64,000 nt of DNA from Azotobacter bryophylli (lineage in GTDB: Bacteria > Pseudomonadota > Gammaproteobacteria > Pseudomonadales > Pseudomonadaceae): positions 62,001-126,000 of the forward strand of contig NZ_JBHRSJ010000012.1 in NCBI RefSeq assembly GCF_042643485.1, in the 5' to 3' direction. Positions 9,170 through 18,053 of the stretch are shown piece after piece. Under the pieces are notes generated by a model that made no database searches, was not told where the DNA came from, and was given only the letters and a program-made list of their open reading frames with translations. Positions within the stretch are counted from its first letter, which is position 1. Each line of letters starts with the position of its first letter. The position numbers and the translations under genes were made by a program.

Positions 9170-9198
9170 TTTAACCGTTCATGGGGAGCGGGTATCAT
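9170..9198 (+). promoter_or_regulatory. Candidate sigma-70 promoter of dusB–fis
   Basis: -10 TATCAT (9193–9198) with a weak -35 TTTAAC (9170–9175) at 17 bases, followed by a C/G-rich stretch (GCCCACCC) resembling the discriminator of stringently controlled promoters, and preceded by A/T-rich DNA from 9144. The dusB–fis operon is growth-rate regulated in E. coli; that it is here is inference. Confidence 0.38.
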
Positions 9199-9256
9199 GC
9201 CCACCCTTTTTTGAGTCCCCGATCGACCTGAATCCAGTCTCCAACAGGGAAGACCT

Positions 9257-10255
9257 ATGTCGATGGTACGCATCGGCCCCTACACATTACCGAACCGGTT
9301 GGTCCTCGCCCCCATGGCGGGGGTCACCGACCGTCCGTTCCGCGCCCTCTGCCGCCGTCTCGGCGCCGGCCTGGTGGTGTCGGAGATGGTCACCAGCGAT
9401 ACCCGCCTGTGGCACAGCCGCAAGTCGCGCCTGCGCCTGCTGCACGCGGACGATCCGGAGCCGCGCTCGGTGCAGATCGCCGGCGGCGATCCGCGGATGC
9501 TCGCCGAGGCGGCCCGCTGCAACGTGGAACTGGGGGCGCAGATCATCGACATCAACATGGGCTGCCCGGCGAAGAAAGTCTGCAACAAGGCCGCCGGATC
9601 GGCGCTGATGCGCGACGAGGCGCTGGTCGCGGAGATTCTCGAAGCGGTGGTCAAGGCAGTTGAGGTGCCGGTGACCCTGAAGATCCGCACCGGCTGGGAC
9701 CACGCCAACCGCAACGGCCTGCGCATCGCCAGGATCGCCGAGGACGCCGGCATCGCCGCCCTGGCGGTGCACGGCCGGACGCGCGCCGACCTGTACCAGG
9801 GGCAGGCCGAATACGACACCATCGCCGCGATCAAGCAGGCCCTGACGATTCCGGTGTTCGCCAACGGCGACATCGACTCGCCGGAGAAGGCCCGCCAGGT
9901 GCTCGACGCCACGGGCGCCGACGGCCTGCTGATCGGTCGCGCGGCCCAGGGAAGGCCATGGATCTTCCGCGAGATTGAGCACTACCTGAATACCGGCAAG
10001 CGACTGCCGGCGCCGTCACTGGAGGAAAGGGAACGCATCCTGCTGGAGCACCTGACCGCACTGCACCTCTTTTACGGGGAAGAAATGGGTATCCGCATCG
10101 CCCGCAAGCACGTCGGCTGGTATCTGGCAAGCCTGCCGGGCGCCAGGGAGTTTCGCGCCCACTTCAATCGTTTGGATACCACGGACGCGCAAAGCGCCCA
10201 CGTTCGACAGTTCTTCGCCGAACGGCACGACGAGGTGGAAGGAGTGGCCGCATGA
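9257..10255 (+). CDS. dusB: tRNA-dihydrouridine synthase B
   Basis: 332-aa FMN enzyme reducing uridine to dihydrouridine in tRNA. The TIM barrel starts with RLVLAPMAGVTDRPFR. The catalytic cysteine region is NMGCPAKKVCNKAAGS (the second cysteine is the usual proton donor). Phosphate-binding motifs NGDIDSPEKA and DGLLIGRAAQGRPW follow. GGGAAG precedes ATG 9257; a second ATG two codons later is possible. The stop overlaps the fis start (ATGA), the conserved dusB–fis operon of gammaproteobacteria. Confidence 0.97.
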   Translation: MSMVRIGPYTLPNRLVLAPMAGVTDRPFRALCRRLGAGLVVSEMVTSDTRLWHSRKSRLRLLHADDPEPRSVQIAGGDPRMLAEAARCNVELGAQIIDINMGCPAKKVCNKAAGSALMRDEALVAEILEAVVKAVEVPVTLKIRTGWDHANRNGLRIARIAEDAGIAALAVHGRTRADLYQGQAEYDTIAAIKQALTIPVFANGDIDSPEKARQVLDATGADGLLIGRAAQGRPWIFREIEHYLNTGKRLPAPSLEERERILLEHLTALHLFYGEEMGIRIARKHVGWYLASLPGAREFRAHFNRLDTTDAQSAHVRQFFAERHDEVEGVAA

Positions 10256-10572
10256 CGACGATGACCGAGAATTTAGTAAGTGGAACAACGCCCGTGAGCG
10301 ACAACGTCAACCTGAAACAGCACCTGAACACGCCGAGCGCCGAGGGCCACACCCTGCGCGACAGCGTGGAGAAGGCGCTGCACAACTATTTCGCCCATCT
10401 CGAAGGCGCATCCGTCACGGATGTCTACAATCTGGTGCTTTCCGAAGTGGAGGCACCGCTGCTGGAAACCGTGATGCACTACGTCAAGGGGAACCAGACC
10501 AAGGCATCCGAGCTGCTCGGTCTGAATCGCGGCACCCTGCGCAAGAAACTGAAGCAGTACGACCTTCTTTGA
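10252..10572 (+). CDS. fis: DNA-binding nucleoid protein Fis
   Basis: 106-aa nucleoid-associated protein that bends DNA and modulates rRNA promoters, recombination and virulence genes. The C-terminal half is essentially the canonical Fis helix-turn-helix (GNQTKASELLGLNRGTLRKKL, ending KQYDLL). The N-terminal beta-hairpin arm is the longer Pseudomonas version (MTTMTENLVSGTTPVS). It overlaps dusB by four bases, so expression depends on dusB translation and the upstream promoter. purH follows after 76 bases. Confidence 0.98.
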   Translation: MTTMTENLVSGTTPVSDNVNLKQHLNTPSAEGHTLRDSVEKALHNYFAHLEGASVTDVYNLVLSEVEAPLLETVMHYVKGNQTKASELLGLNRGTLRKKLKQYDLL

Positions 10573-10648
10573 AAAAGCGGTGCCCGGCCGCGTGCGCACC
10601 CCGCCCGCGATCTGACGCCTGCAGCCTGTAGCCCTTAGGACTGTGTTT

Positions 10649-12256
10649 ATGACCGACCAAACCACCCGCCTCCCCGTCCGCCGCGCGCTGATCAGCGTGT
10701 CCGACAAGACCGGCGTCGTCGACTTCGCCCGCGAACTCGCCGCCCTCGGCGTCGAGATCCTCTCCACCGGCGGCACCTTCAAGCTGCTGCGCGAAAACGG
10801 CGTGAACGCCGTGGAAGTGGCCGACTACACCGGTTTCCCGGAAATGATGGACGGCCGGGTGAAGACCCTGCATCCGAAGATCCACGGCGGCATCCTCGGC
10901 CGTCGCGACAAGGATGGCGCGGTCATGGCCGAACACGGCATCCAGCCGATCGACCTGGTGGCGGTCAACCTCTACCCGTTCGCCGCCACCGTGGCCAAGC
11001 CGGACTGCACCCTGGCCGACGCCATCGAGAACATCGACATCGGCGGCCCGACCATGGTCCGCAGCGCGGCGAAGAACCACAAGGACGTGGCCATCGTGGT
11101 CAACGCCTCCGACTACGCCGGCGTGGTCGAGTCCCTGAAGAACGGCGGCCTGACCTACGCCCAGCGCTTCGACCTGGCGCTCAAGGCCTTTGAGCACACC
11201 GCCACCTACGACGGCATGATCGCCAACTACCTGGGCACCATCGACCAGGCGGCCGAGACCCTGTCCACCGAAGGCCGCAGCGAGTTCCCGCGCACCTTCA
11301 ACAGCCAGTTCATCAAGGCGCAGGACATGCGCTACGGCGAGAACCCGCACCAGAAGGCGGCCTTCTACGTCGAGGCCAACCCGCTGGAGGCCAGCGTCGC
11401 CACCGCCAAGCAGCTGCAGGGCAAGGAGCTGTCCTACAACAACGTGGCCGACACCGACGCCGCGCTGGAATGCGTGAAGAGCTTCGTCAAGCCGGCCTGC
11501 GTGATCGTCAAGCACGCCAACCCGTGCGGCGTGGCCGTGGTGCCGGAGAACGAAGGCGGCATCCGCAAGGCTTACGACCTGGCCTACGCCACCGACAGCG
11601 AATCCGCCTTCGGCGGCATCATCGCCTTCAACCGCGAGCTGGACTTTGATACCGCCAAGGCCATCGTCGAGCGCCAGTTCGTCGAGGTGATCATCGCCCC
11701 GTCCGTCAGCGCCGAGGCCCGCGAAGTGGTCGCCGCCAAGGCCAACGTGCGCCTGCTCGAGTGCGGCCAGTGGCCGGCCGAGCGCGTCAATGGTCTGGAC
11801 TACAAGCGCGTCAACGGCGGCCTGCTGGTGCAGAGCCGCGACATCGGCATGATCACCGAGGCCGACCTCAAGGTGGTGACCAAGCGCGCACCGACCGAGC
11901 AGGAAATCCACGACCTGATCTTCGCCTGGAAAGTGGCCAAGTTCGTCAAATCCAACGCCATCGTCTACGCCAAGAACCGCCAGACCGTCGGCGTCGGCGC
12001 CGGGCAGATGAGTCGGGTCAACTCCGCGCGCATCGCCGCGATCAAGGCCGAACACGCCGGCCTGTCGGTGCCGGGCGCGGTGATGGCGAGCGACGCCTTC
12101 TTCCCGTTCCGCGACGGCATCGACAACGCGGCCAAGGCCGGCATCACCGCGGTGATCCAGCCGGGCGGCTCGCTGCGCGACAACGAGGTGATCGCCGCGG
12201 CCGACGAGGCCGGCATGGCGATGGTCTTCACCGGCATGCGCCACTTCCGTCATTGA
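10649..12256 (+). CDS. purH: Bifunctional AICAR formyltransferase / IMP cyclohydrolase
   Basis: Catalyses the last two steps of IMP synthesis. The 535-aa length is normal. The N-terminal IMP cyclohydrolase (MGS-like) domain shows RRALISVSDKTGVVDFAREL and STGGTFKLLRENG. The C-terminal formyltransferase has the catalytic KHANPCG (about residues 287–293) and ESAFGGIIAFN. It ends in MVFTGMRHFRH, typical of the family. ATG at 10649 follows AGGA at 8 bases; a GTG two codons upstream lacks spacing. purD follows, separated by a paired-hairpin element. Confidence 0.98.
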   Translation: MTDQTTRLPVRRALISVSDKTGVVDFARELAALGVEILSTGGTFKLLRENGVNAVEVADYTGFPEMMDGRVKTLHPKIHGGILGRRDKDGAVMAEHGIQPIDLVAVNLYPFAATVAKPDCTLADAIENIDIGGPTMVRSAAKNHKDVAIVVNASDYAGVVESLKNGGLTYAQRFDLALKAFEHTATYDGMIANYLGTIDQAAETLSTEGRSEFPRTFNSQFIKAQDMRYGENPHQKAAFYVEANPLEASVATAKQLQGKELSYNNVADTDAALECVKSFVKPACVIVKHANPCGVAVVPENEGGIRKAYDLAYATDSESAFGGIIAFNRELDFDTAKAIVERQFVEVIIAPSVSAEAREVVAAKANVRLLECGQWPAERVNGLDYKRVNGGLLVQSRDIGMITEADLKVVTKRAPTEQEIHDLIFAWKVAKFVKSNAIVYAKNRQTVGVGAGQMSRVNSARIAAIKAEHAGLSVPGAVMASDAFFPFRDGIDNAAKAGITAVIQPGGSLRDNEVIAAADEAGMAMVFTGMRHFRH

Positions 12257-12266
12257 TCGACCGGAC

Positions 12267-12343
12267 GGTGGATGTCTGCGGCCATCCACCCTACGCAACA
12301 CGCCAGACATCGTAGGGTGGAAAACCGCACAGCGTTTTCCACC
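12267..12343. repeat. REPIN-like pair of hairpins between purH and purD
   Basis: Two palindromic units in opposite orientation. GGTGGATG…CATCCACC (12267–12290) is a perfect stem with a short loop; GGTGGAAAAC…GTTTTCCACC (12316–12343) is a perfect 10-bp stem. Their inner sides carry mirrored CCACCCTACG and CGTAGGGTGG, so the whole can also fold as one long cruciform. The layout is that of a REP doublet, a mobilisable intergenic repeat common in Pseudomonas. No second copy was noticed in the window. Confidence 0.7.
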
Positions 12344-12379
12344 GCTGGACCCCAGGTCCACCTCCCCGAGGAGAGAAAC

Positions 12380-13660
12380 ATGAACGTACTGATCATCGGC
12401 AGCGGCGGCCGCGAGCACGCCCTGGCCTGGAAAGTGGCGCAAGACCCGCGCGTCGCGAAAGTCTTCGTCGCCCCCGGCAACGCCGGCACCGCCCTGGAGC
12501 CCAAGTGCGAGAACGTCGCCCTCGACGTGCTGGCCCTCGAGCAGTTGGCCGACTTCGCCGAGAAGAACGTGGAACTGACGATCGTCGGTCCGGAAGTGCC
12601 GCTGGTGAAGGGCGTGGTCGATCTGTTCCGCTCGCGCGGCCTCGCCATCTTCGGCCCGACCGCCGGTGCCGCCCAGCTGGAAGGCTCCAAGGCCTTCACC
12701 AAGGACTTCCTGGCCCGCCACAACATCCCCACCGCCGCCTACCGGAACTTTACCGAGGTCGAGCCGGCCCTGGCCTACCTGCGCGAGGTGGGCGCGCCCA
12801 TCGTGGTCAAGGCCGACGGCCTGGCTGCCGGCAAGGGCGTGATCGTCGCCATGACCCTCGAGGAAGCCGAGGAAGCGGTGCGCGACATGCTCTCCGGCAA
12901 CGCCTTCGGCGACGCCGGCGCGCGCGTGGTGATCGAGGAGTTCCTCGACGGCGAGGAAGCCAGCTTCATCGTCATGGTCGACGGCGAGCACGTGCTGCCG
13001 ATGGCCACCAGCCAGGATCACAAGCGCGTCGGCGACGGCGACACCGGCCCGAACACCGGCGGCATGGGCGCCTACTCGCCGGCACCGGTGGTCACGCCCG
13101 CGGTCCACCAGCGGGTGATGGACGAGATTATCTTTCCGACCATCCGCGGCATGGCGGCGGAAGGCAACGTCTACACTGGCTTCCTGTACGCCGGCCTGAT
13201 GATCGACAAGTCGGGGGCGCCCAAGGTCATCGAGTTCAACTGCCGTTTCGGCGATCCGGAAACCCAACCGGTGATGCTGCGCCTGCAGTCGAGCCTGGTG
13301 CTGCTGGTGGAGGCGGCACTGGCCAAGGCGCTGCACAAGATCGAAGCGCAGTGGGATCCGCGGCCGAGCCTGGGTGTGGTGCTGGCCGCCGGGGGCTATC
13401 CGGGCGACTACGCCAAGGGCGCCGTCATCTCCGGTCTGGAGGCCGCCGCCCAGCTGCCGGGCAAGGTGTTCCACGCCGGCACCGCAGTCGCCGATGGCCA
13501 GGTGGTCACCGCCGGCGGTCGCGTGCTCTGTGCCACCGCCCTTGGCGAGACGGTATCCGCCGCCCAGCGCAACGCCTATGCCCTGGCGGAGAAAATCGAC
13601 TGGGAAGGCTGCTTCTATCGCCGGGACATCGGTTACCGCGCCATCGCCCGGGAGAGTTGA
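12380..13660 (+). CDS. purD: Phosphoribosylamine–glycine ligase
   Basis: 426-aa ATP-grasp ligase making GAR, the second step of purine synthesis. It starts MNVLIIGSGGREHALAWK. The ATP-grasp core contains KADGLAAGKGV (about residues 145–155) and GPNTGGMGAYSPAP. The metal-binding EFNCRFGDPETQ is near residues 285–296. GAGGAGAG immediately before the ATG is a strong ribosome site. It lies downstream of purH with a 123-base gap holding a REPIN-like element; a strong hairpin follows the stop. Confidence 0.98.
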   Translation: MNVLIIGSGGREHALAWKVAQDPRVAKVFVAPGNAGTALEPKCENVALDVLALEQLADFAEKNVELTIVGPEVPLVKGVVDLFRSRGLAIFGPTAGAAQLEGSKAFTKDFLARHNIPTAAYRNFTEVEPALAYLREVGAPIVVKADGLAAGKGVIVAMTLEEAEEAVRDMLSGNAFGDAGARVVIEEFLDGEEASFIVMVDGEHVLPMATSQDHKRVGDGDTGPNTGGMGAYSPAPVVTPAVHQRVMDEIIFPTIRGMAAEGNVYTGFLYAGLMIDKSGAPKVIEFNCRFGDPETQPVMLRLQSSLVLLVEAALAKALHKIEAQWDPRPSLGVVLAAGGYPGDYAKGAVISGLEAAAQLPGKVFHAGTAVADGQVVTAGGRVLCATALGETVSAAQRNAYALAEKIDWEGCFYRRDIGYRAIARES

Positions 13661-13679
13661 AGATCCGCAGCGTTCGAGT

Positions 13680-13713
13680 GCCAGAAAGGCTGCCCTCCGG
13701 CAGCCTTTCTGGC
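13680..13713 (+). terminator. Strong hairpin after purD
   Basis: GCCAGAAAGGCTGCC, four-base loop CTCC, GGCAGCCTTTCTGGC: a perfect 15-bp stem 20 bases after the purD stop. A poly-U tail is lacking but the stem itself is very stable. It isolates retS from purine-gene transcription. Confidence 0.65.
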
Positions 13714-13715
13714 GG

Positions 13716-13744
13716 TTACCTCACAACGAGCGATTGGCTATAAT
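13716..13744 (+). promoter_or_regulatory. Candidate sigma-70 promoter of retS
   Basis: A perfect -10 hexamer TATAAT (13739–13744) with a weak -35 TTACCT (13716–13721) at 17 bases, directly after the purD terminator and 30 bases before the retS GTG. Confidence 0.5.
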
Positions 13745-13774
13745 TTCGCCGTTCTTTCAGGAAGGGACACCGCA

Positions 13775-16588
13775 GTGCGTCGGCTCTGGAATGCCACAAC
13801 GCTGGCCATCTGTCTGCTGTTGATAGCGCTGGCGACTCTGCCGTTCGTCGCGGGCAACCTGCTTCGTCCGGAACAGGTCTCCGTGTCCGCCGAAAGCCCC
13901 ACGCGCGCCAACCAATGGTGGATATTCTTCGACCAGGGTGGCCACCTGAGGCTGGAGGACGTGACAGACCGCCGCGAGCTGTTCAGTCCCCTCGACCGCC
14001 GCTCCCTCACCCTGCCGGCCAGCGACCAGGCGGTCTGGCTCCAGGTGCCGATTCCCGCGCACGCCGAGCCGCGCTGGCTGTGGATGTTCGGCCCGCGCAT
14101 CGAGCGCCTCGATTTCTACCTGCTGAAGGGCGGCAAACTCGAACAGAAGCTCGAGACCGGCGCGGTGCGCCCCCTGGACTCGCGCCCTTACGCATCGTCC
14201 TCCTACCTGTTCCCCCTGCCGAACGACGGGGAGACGCGCGAAGTCTGGCTGCGGCTGAGCAACCCGCACCAGATGGCGCTCGCCTGGTTCGGCACCCTGG
14301 ACACCGCCGGCCTGCTCGCCGAAGGGCGTTCCGCCTACCTGCTCGGCGCGCTGCTCTGCACCCTGGCCATCGGCTTGGTGTACAACCTGATCCGCTTCTT
14401 CTACAACAAGGCCAACTGCAATCTCTGGCTGTCCCTGGCGCAGGGCTCGCTGCTCTTGAGCACCACCAGCCACTTCGGCCTGCTCGCCCTCTGGCTGCCG
14501 CAATTGAGCCTCCGACAGAGCCTGATCGCGGATGCCAGCGCCCTGGGCAGCTTCCTGTTCCTGCTGCTGTTCTCCGACAGCTTCTTCGACCGAGCCAAGC
14601 GCAGCCGGGCGTTCGACTGGCTCCTGCGCGGCCAGGCCGTCCTGATCGGCCTGGCCATGCTCCTCAGTGGGCTCTACGACCAGGGCTGGCTGCACAACCT
14701 GCTGATCGTGCCCGCGGCCCTGACGGTGACCCTGGTACCCGCCTACCACTGGCTGAACGGTTACCGCCCGGCCCGCCTGGTGCTGGTCGGCATGCTGTTC
14801 CTCCATCTGGGCTTCACCACCTACCTGACCATGCCGTTCGATTTCAATCAGAACAGCCCGGTCTGGCTGATGCTCGATCTCTTCGCCTTCACCGCCCTCA
14901 GCGGCCTGATGCTGACCTTCGCGATGGCCGAACGGCAGCGCGGCATCGAGCGGGAAACCGCCGCCCAGCACACCAACGAAGCCGCGACCTCGGCCGAGCT
15001 GCGGGCCAAGTCGGAATTCCTCGCCAAGCTGAGCCACGAGATCCGCACGCCGATGAACGGGGTGCTGGGCATGACCGAACTGCTGCTCGGCACGCCGCTG
15101 ACCGCCAAGCAGTACGACTACGTGCAGACCATCAACAGCTCGGGCAACGAACTGCTCAGCCTGATCAACGACATCCTCGACATCTCACGCCTGGAGTCCC
15201 GGCAGATCGAACCGGACGACGTGCAGTACGACCTCAACGGCCTGATCGAGGACTGCCTGGGCATCTTCCGCGCCAAGGCCGAGCAGCGGAAGGTCGAACT
15301 GATCGGCTTCATCCAGCCGCAGGTGCCGCGCGTGGTCAACGGCGACCCGACGCGCCTGCGCCAGGTTCTGCTGAGCCTGATCGAGAACGCCTTCCGCCAG
15401 ACCGACGAAGGCGACATCCTGCTCAAGGTCTCGCTGGACACCGGCGGCCCGCAGCCGCGCCTGCACATCGCCGTGCAGGACAGCGGCGAGGCGATGCCGG
15501 CGGCCAAGCGCGAAGCCCTGCTGAAAGACCGCGTGCGCAGCAGCGATTTGCTCTCCGCCGCACAGATCGACGGTAGCCTGAGCCTGATCATCGCCCGCCA
15601 GCTGGTCTCCCTGATGCACGGCAGCTACGGCATCGACGTCGGGCCGACCCGCGGCACCACGGTGTGGCTGTCCCTGCCCCTCGACCCGGCGCGTCTGGAG
15701 CACCCGGTCGCGGACCTCGACAGCCCGCTGCAGGACGCACGCCTGCTGGTGGTGGACGACAACGATACTTGCCGCAAGGTGCTCCTGCAGCAGTGCAGCG
15801 CCTGGGGCATGAAGGTCAGCACCGTCTCCTCCGGCAAGGAGGCGCTGGCTCTGCTGCGGACCAAGGCCAACCTGCGCGAATACTTCGACGTCGTCCTCCT
15901 CGACCAGGGCATGCCCGGCATGAGCGGCCTGCAGCTGGCGCAGAAGATCAAGGAGGACCCGGGCCTGAACCAGGACATCCTGCTGATCATGCTGACCGGC
16001 GCCAGCGACGCCCCGGGCCGGATCACCGCGCGCAACGCCGGCATCCAGTGCTGCCTGGCCAAACCGGTGGCCGGCTATACCCTGAAGACTACCCTGGCCG
16101 AGCAGCTCGGCCAGCGCCGGGAGCACAACCTGCAGCCGGAAGCCCTGGGCGAGAGCGCACCGCTGGAGGTGCCGAGCGATTTCAAGATCCTCGTCGCCGA
16201 GGACAACAGCATCTCCACCAAAGTCATCCGCGGCATGCTGCGCAAGCTCAACCTGCAACCGGACACCGCCAGCAACGGCGAGGAAGCCCTGCAGGCGATG
16301 AAGGCAAAGCAGTACGACCTGGTGCTGATGGACTGCGAGATGCCGATCCTCGACGGCTTCGCCGCCACCGAGCAGCTGCGCGCCTGGGAAGCCCTCGAGC
16401 ATCGCCCGCGCACTCCGGTCGTCGCCCTGACGGCGCACATCCTCAGCGAGCACCGGGAACATGCCCGGCAGGTCGGCATGGACGGACACCTGGCCAAGCC
16501 GGTGGAGCTGTCGCAGCTGCGCGAGCTGATCGAGCAGTGGGTGGAACGCAAGGAGCGCCAGCGCCAGGTGCTCAGCCTCAGTCGCTGA
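13775..16588 (+). CDS. retS: Hybrid sensor kinase RetS
   Basis: 937-aa inner-membrane hybrid sensor. A leader helix is followed by a periplasmic 7TMR-DISMED2 sensor (about 40–185), seven transmembrane helices (about 190–390), a HisKA domain with H421 in KLSHEIRTPMNG, a degenerate ATPase domain, and two receiver domains with D710 (LLDQGMPGM) and D853 (LMDCEMPIL). There is no Hpt domain. Length and architecture match Pseudomonas RetS, which heterodimerises with GacS to control rsm sRNAs and the switch between acute and biofilm states. The ATPase N and G boxes are eroded (DSGEAMP, DGSLSL). Start is GTG behind GGAAGGG. Located after purD, its conserved site. Confidence 0.93.
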   Translation: MRRLWNATTLAICLLLIALATLPFVAGNLLRPEQVSVSAESPTRANQWWIFFDQGGHLRLEDVTDRRELFSPLDRRSLTLPASDQAVWLQVPIPAHAEPRWLWMFGPRIERLDFYLLKGGKLEQKLETGAVRPLDSRPYASSSYLFPLPNDGETREVWLRLSNPHQMALAWFGTLDTAGLLAEGRSAYLLGALLCTLAIGLVYNLIRFFYNKANCNLWLSLAQGSLLLSTTSHFGLLALWLPQLSLRQSLIADASALGSFLFLLLFSDSFFDRAKRSRAFDWLLRGQAVLIGLAMLLSGLYDQGWLHNLLIVPAALTVTLVPAYHWLNGYRPARLVLVGMLFLHLGFTTYLTMPFDFNQNSPVWLMLDLFAFTALSGLMLTFAMAERQRGIERETAAQHTNEAATSAELRAKSEFLAKLSHEIRTPMNGVLGMTELLLGTPLTAKQYDYVQTINSSGNELLSLINDILDISRLESRQIEPDDVQYDLNGLIEDCLGIFRAKAEQRKVELIGFIQPQVPRVVNGDPTRLRQVLLSLIENAFRQTDEGDILLKVSLDTGGPQPRLHIAVQDSGEAMPAAKREALLKDRVRSSDLLSAAQIDGSLSLIIARQLVSLMHGSYGIDVGPTRGTTVWLSLPLDPARLEHPVADLDSPLQDARLLVVDDNDTCRKVLLQQCSAWGMKVSTVSSGKEALALLRTKANLREYFDVVLLDQGMPGMSGLQLAQKIKEDPGLNQDILLIMLTGASDAPGRITARNAGIQCCLAKPVAGYTLKTTLAEQLGQRREHNLQPEALGESAPLEVPSDFKILVAEDNSISTKVIRGMLRKLNLQPDTASNGEEALQAMKAKQYDLVLMDCEMPILDGFAATEQLRAWEALEHRPRTPVVALTAHILSEHREHARQVGMDGHLAKPVELSQLRELIEQWVERKERQRQVLSLSR

Positions 16589-16691
16589 ACGTACGTCCTC
16601 CGCAGTGTCCGACGATCGTGCGCGGCGACAGGCAGCATCCGGCGCCGCTCTCGCTTAGAATGCGCGGCCGTTTTCCCGATCGAGCCTCTGC

Positions 16692-17957
16692 ATGACCATC
16701 GCCCTCCCCGCCCGCGCCTGCGGTATCGACTTCGGTACCTCCAACTCCACCGTCGGCTGGCTGCGGCCCGATCAGCAGCCGCTGATCGCCCTCGAAGACG
16801 ACAAGTTCACCCTGCCCTCGGTGGTCTTCTTCAATCTCGAGGAGCGCCGCCCGGTCTACGGCCGGCTCGCCCTGCACGAGTACCTGGAAGGCTACGAGGG
16901 CCGCCTGCTGCGCTCGCTGAAGAGCCTGCTCGGCTCCAAGCTGCTGAAGAGCGAGACCGCGGTGCTCGGCAGCGCCCTGCCGTTCAAGGAAATTCTCGGT
17001 CTGTTCCTCGGCGAGCTGAAGAAGCGCGCCGAGGCGGTCGCCGGACGGCCGTTCGAGGAAGTGGTGCTGGGCCGCCCGGTGTTCTTCGTCGACGACGATC
17101 CGCAGGCCGACCGGGAAGCCGCGGACACCCTGAGCGAGGTGGCGAAGAAGCTCGGTTTCAAGGAGGTTTCCTTCCAGTACGAGCCGATCGCCGCGGCCTT
17201 CGACTACGAGTCGGCGATCGAGCGCGAGGAACTGGTGCTGATCGTCGACATCGGCGGCGGCACCTCGGACTTCTCCCTGGTGCGCCTGGCTCCCGAGCGG
17301 CGCGCCGTGGCCGACCGCCAGGGCGACATCCTGGCGACCGGCGGCGTGCACATCGGCGGCACCGACTTCGACAAGCAGCTCAGCCTGCAGGGGGTGATGC
17401 CGCTGTTCGGCTACGGCGGCCGGATGAAGAGCGACGCCCCGATGCCGACCAGCACCCACCTGAATCTCGCCACCTGGCACACCATCAACGCGGTCTACGC
17501 GCAGAAGACCCAACTGGCGCTCAAGAGCATGCGCTACGACATCCTCGACCCGACCGGCATCGACCGCCTGTTCAAGCTGATCGAACAGCGCGCCGGACAC
17601 TGGCTGGCGATGCAGGTGGAAGACAGCAAGATCGCCCTGAGCGAGACCACCCAGCGGCGCATCGACCTGTCGCGTATCGAGGCGGGCCTGGCTGCCGATC
17701 TCGACCGCGAGCTGTTCGAGGGCACCATCGAGCCGCTCCTGGAGCGGGTGCGCGGCAGCATCGGGGCTCTGCTGGCCGATGCTGGCATCGCCGAGGAGCA
17801 GGTCGACACGCTGTTCTTCACCGGCGGCTCCAGCGGCATTCCCGCGCTGCGCCGGAGCGTCGCGGCCATGTTGCCCAACGCCCGCCAGGTGGAGGGCAAC
17901 GCCTTCGGCAGCATCGGCAGCGGCCTGGCCATCGAGGCGCACAAGCGTTACGGCTGA
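16692..17957 (+). CDS. Short Hsp70-family ATPase (YegD-like)
   Basis: 421-aa member of the actin/Hsp70 superfamily. Nucleotide-binding signatures are present: ACGIDFGTSNSTVG at the N-terminus, IVDIGGGTSDFSLV near residues 185–198 and FFTGGSSGIPALRR near 375. The protein ends at about the end of the nucleotide-binding domain, so the usual DnaK substrate-binding and lid domains are missing. This is the YegD group, of unknown client. ATG at 16692 has little Shine–Dalgarno; TAGAAT at 16656–16661 may be its -10. No DnaJ or GrpE partner is adjacent. Confidence 0.9.
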   Translation: MTIALPARACGIDFGTSNSTVGWLRPDQQPLIALEDDKFTLPSVVFFNLEERRPVYGRLALHEYLEGYEGRLLRSLKSLLGSKLLKSETAVLGSALPFKEILGLFLGELKKRAEAVAGRPFEEVVLGRPVFFVDDDPQADREAADTLSEVAKKLGFKEVSFQYEPIAAAFDYESAIEREELVLIVDIGGGTSDFSLVRLAPERRAVADRQGDILATGGVHIGGTDFDKQLSLQGVMPLFGYGGRMKSDAPMPTSTHLNLATWHTINAVYAQKTQLALKSMRYDILDPTGIDRLFKLIEQRAGHWLAMQVEDSKIALSETTQRRIDLSRIEAGLAADLDRELFEGTIEPLLERVRGSIGALLADAGIAEEQVDTLFFTGGSSGIPALRRSVAAMLPNARQVEGNAFGSIGSGLAIEAHKRYG

Positions 17958-18053
17958 GGCCGGGCGCCCGACCGTCTAGGCGCGGCACGGTAGGCCTGAC
18001 GATTCTGGCCTATGGTTGCTGGGTCAAGGCTGTTTCGATCCGGGGTGGCCATC

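Noticed and set aside
10484..13474. 996-codon open frame antisense to purH and purD
   Set aside because: It mirrors two fully conserved enzymes, is His/Gly/Ala-rich without motifs, and is the expected shadow in G+C-rich DNA.
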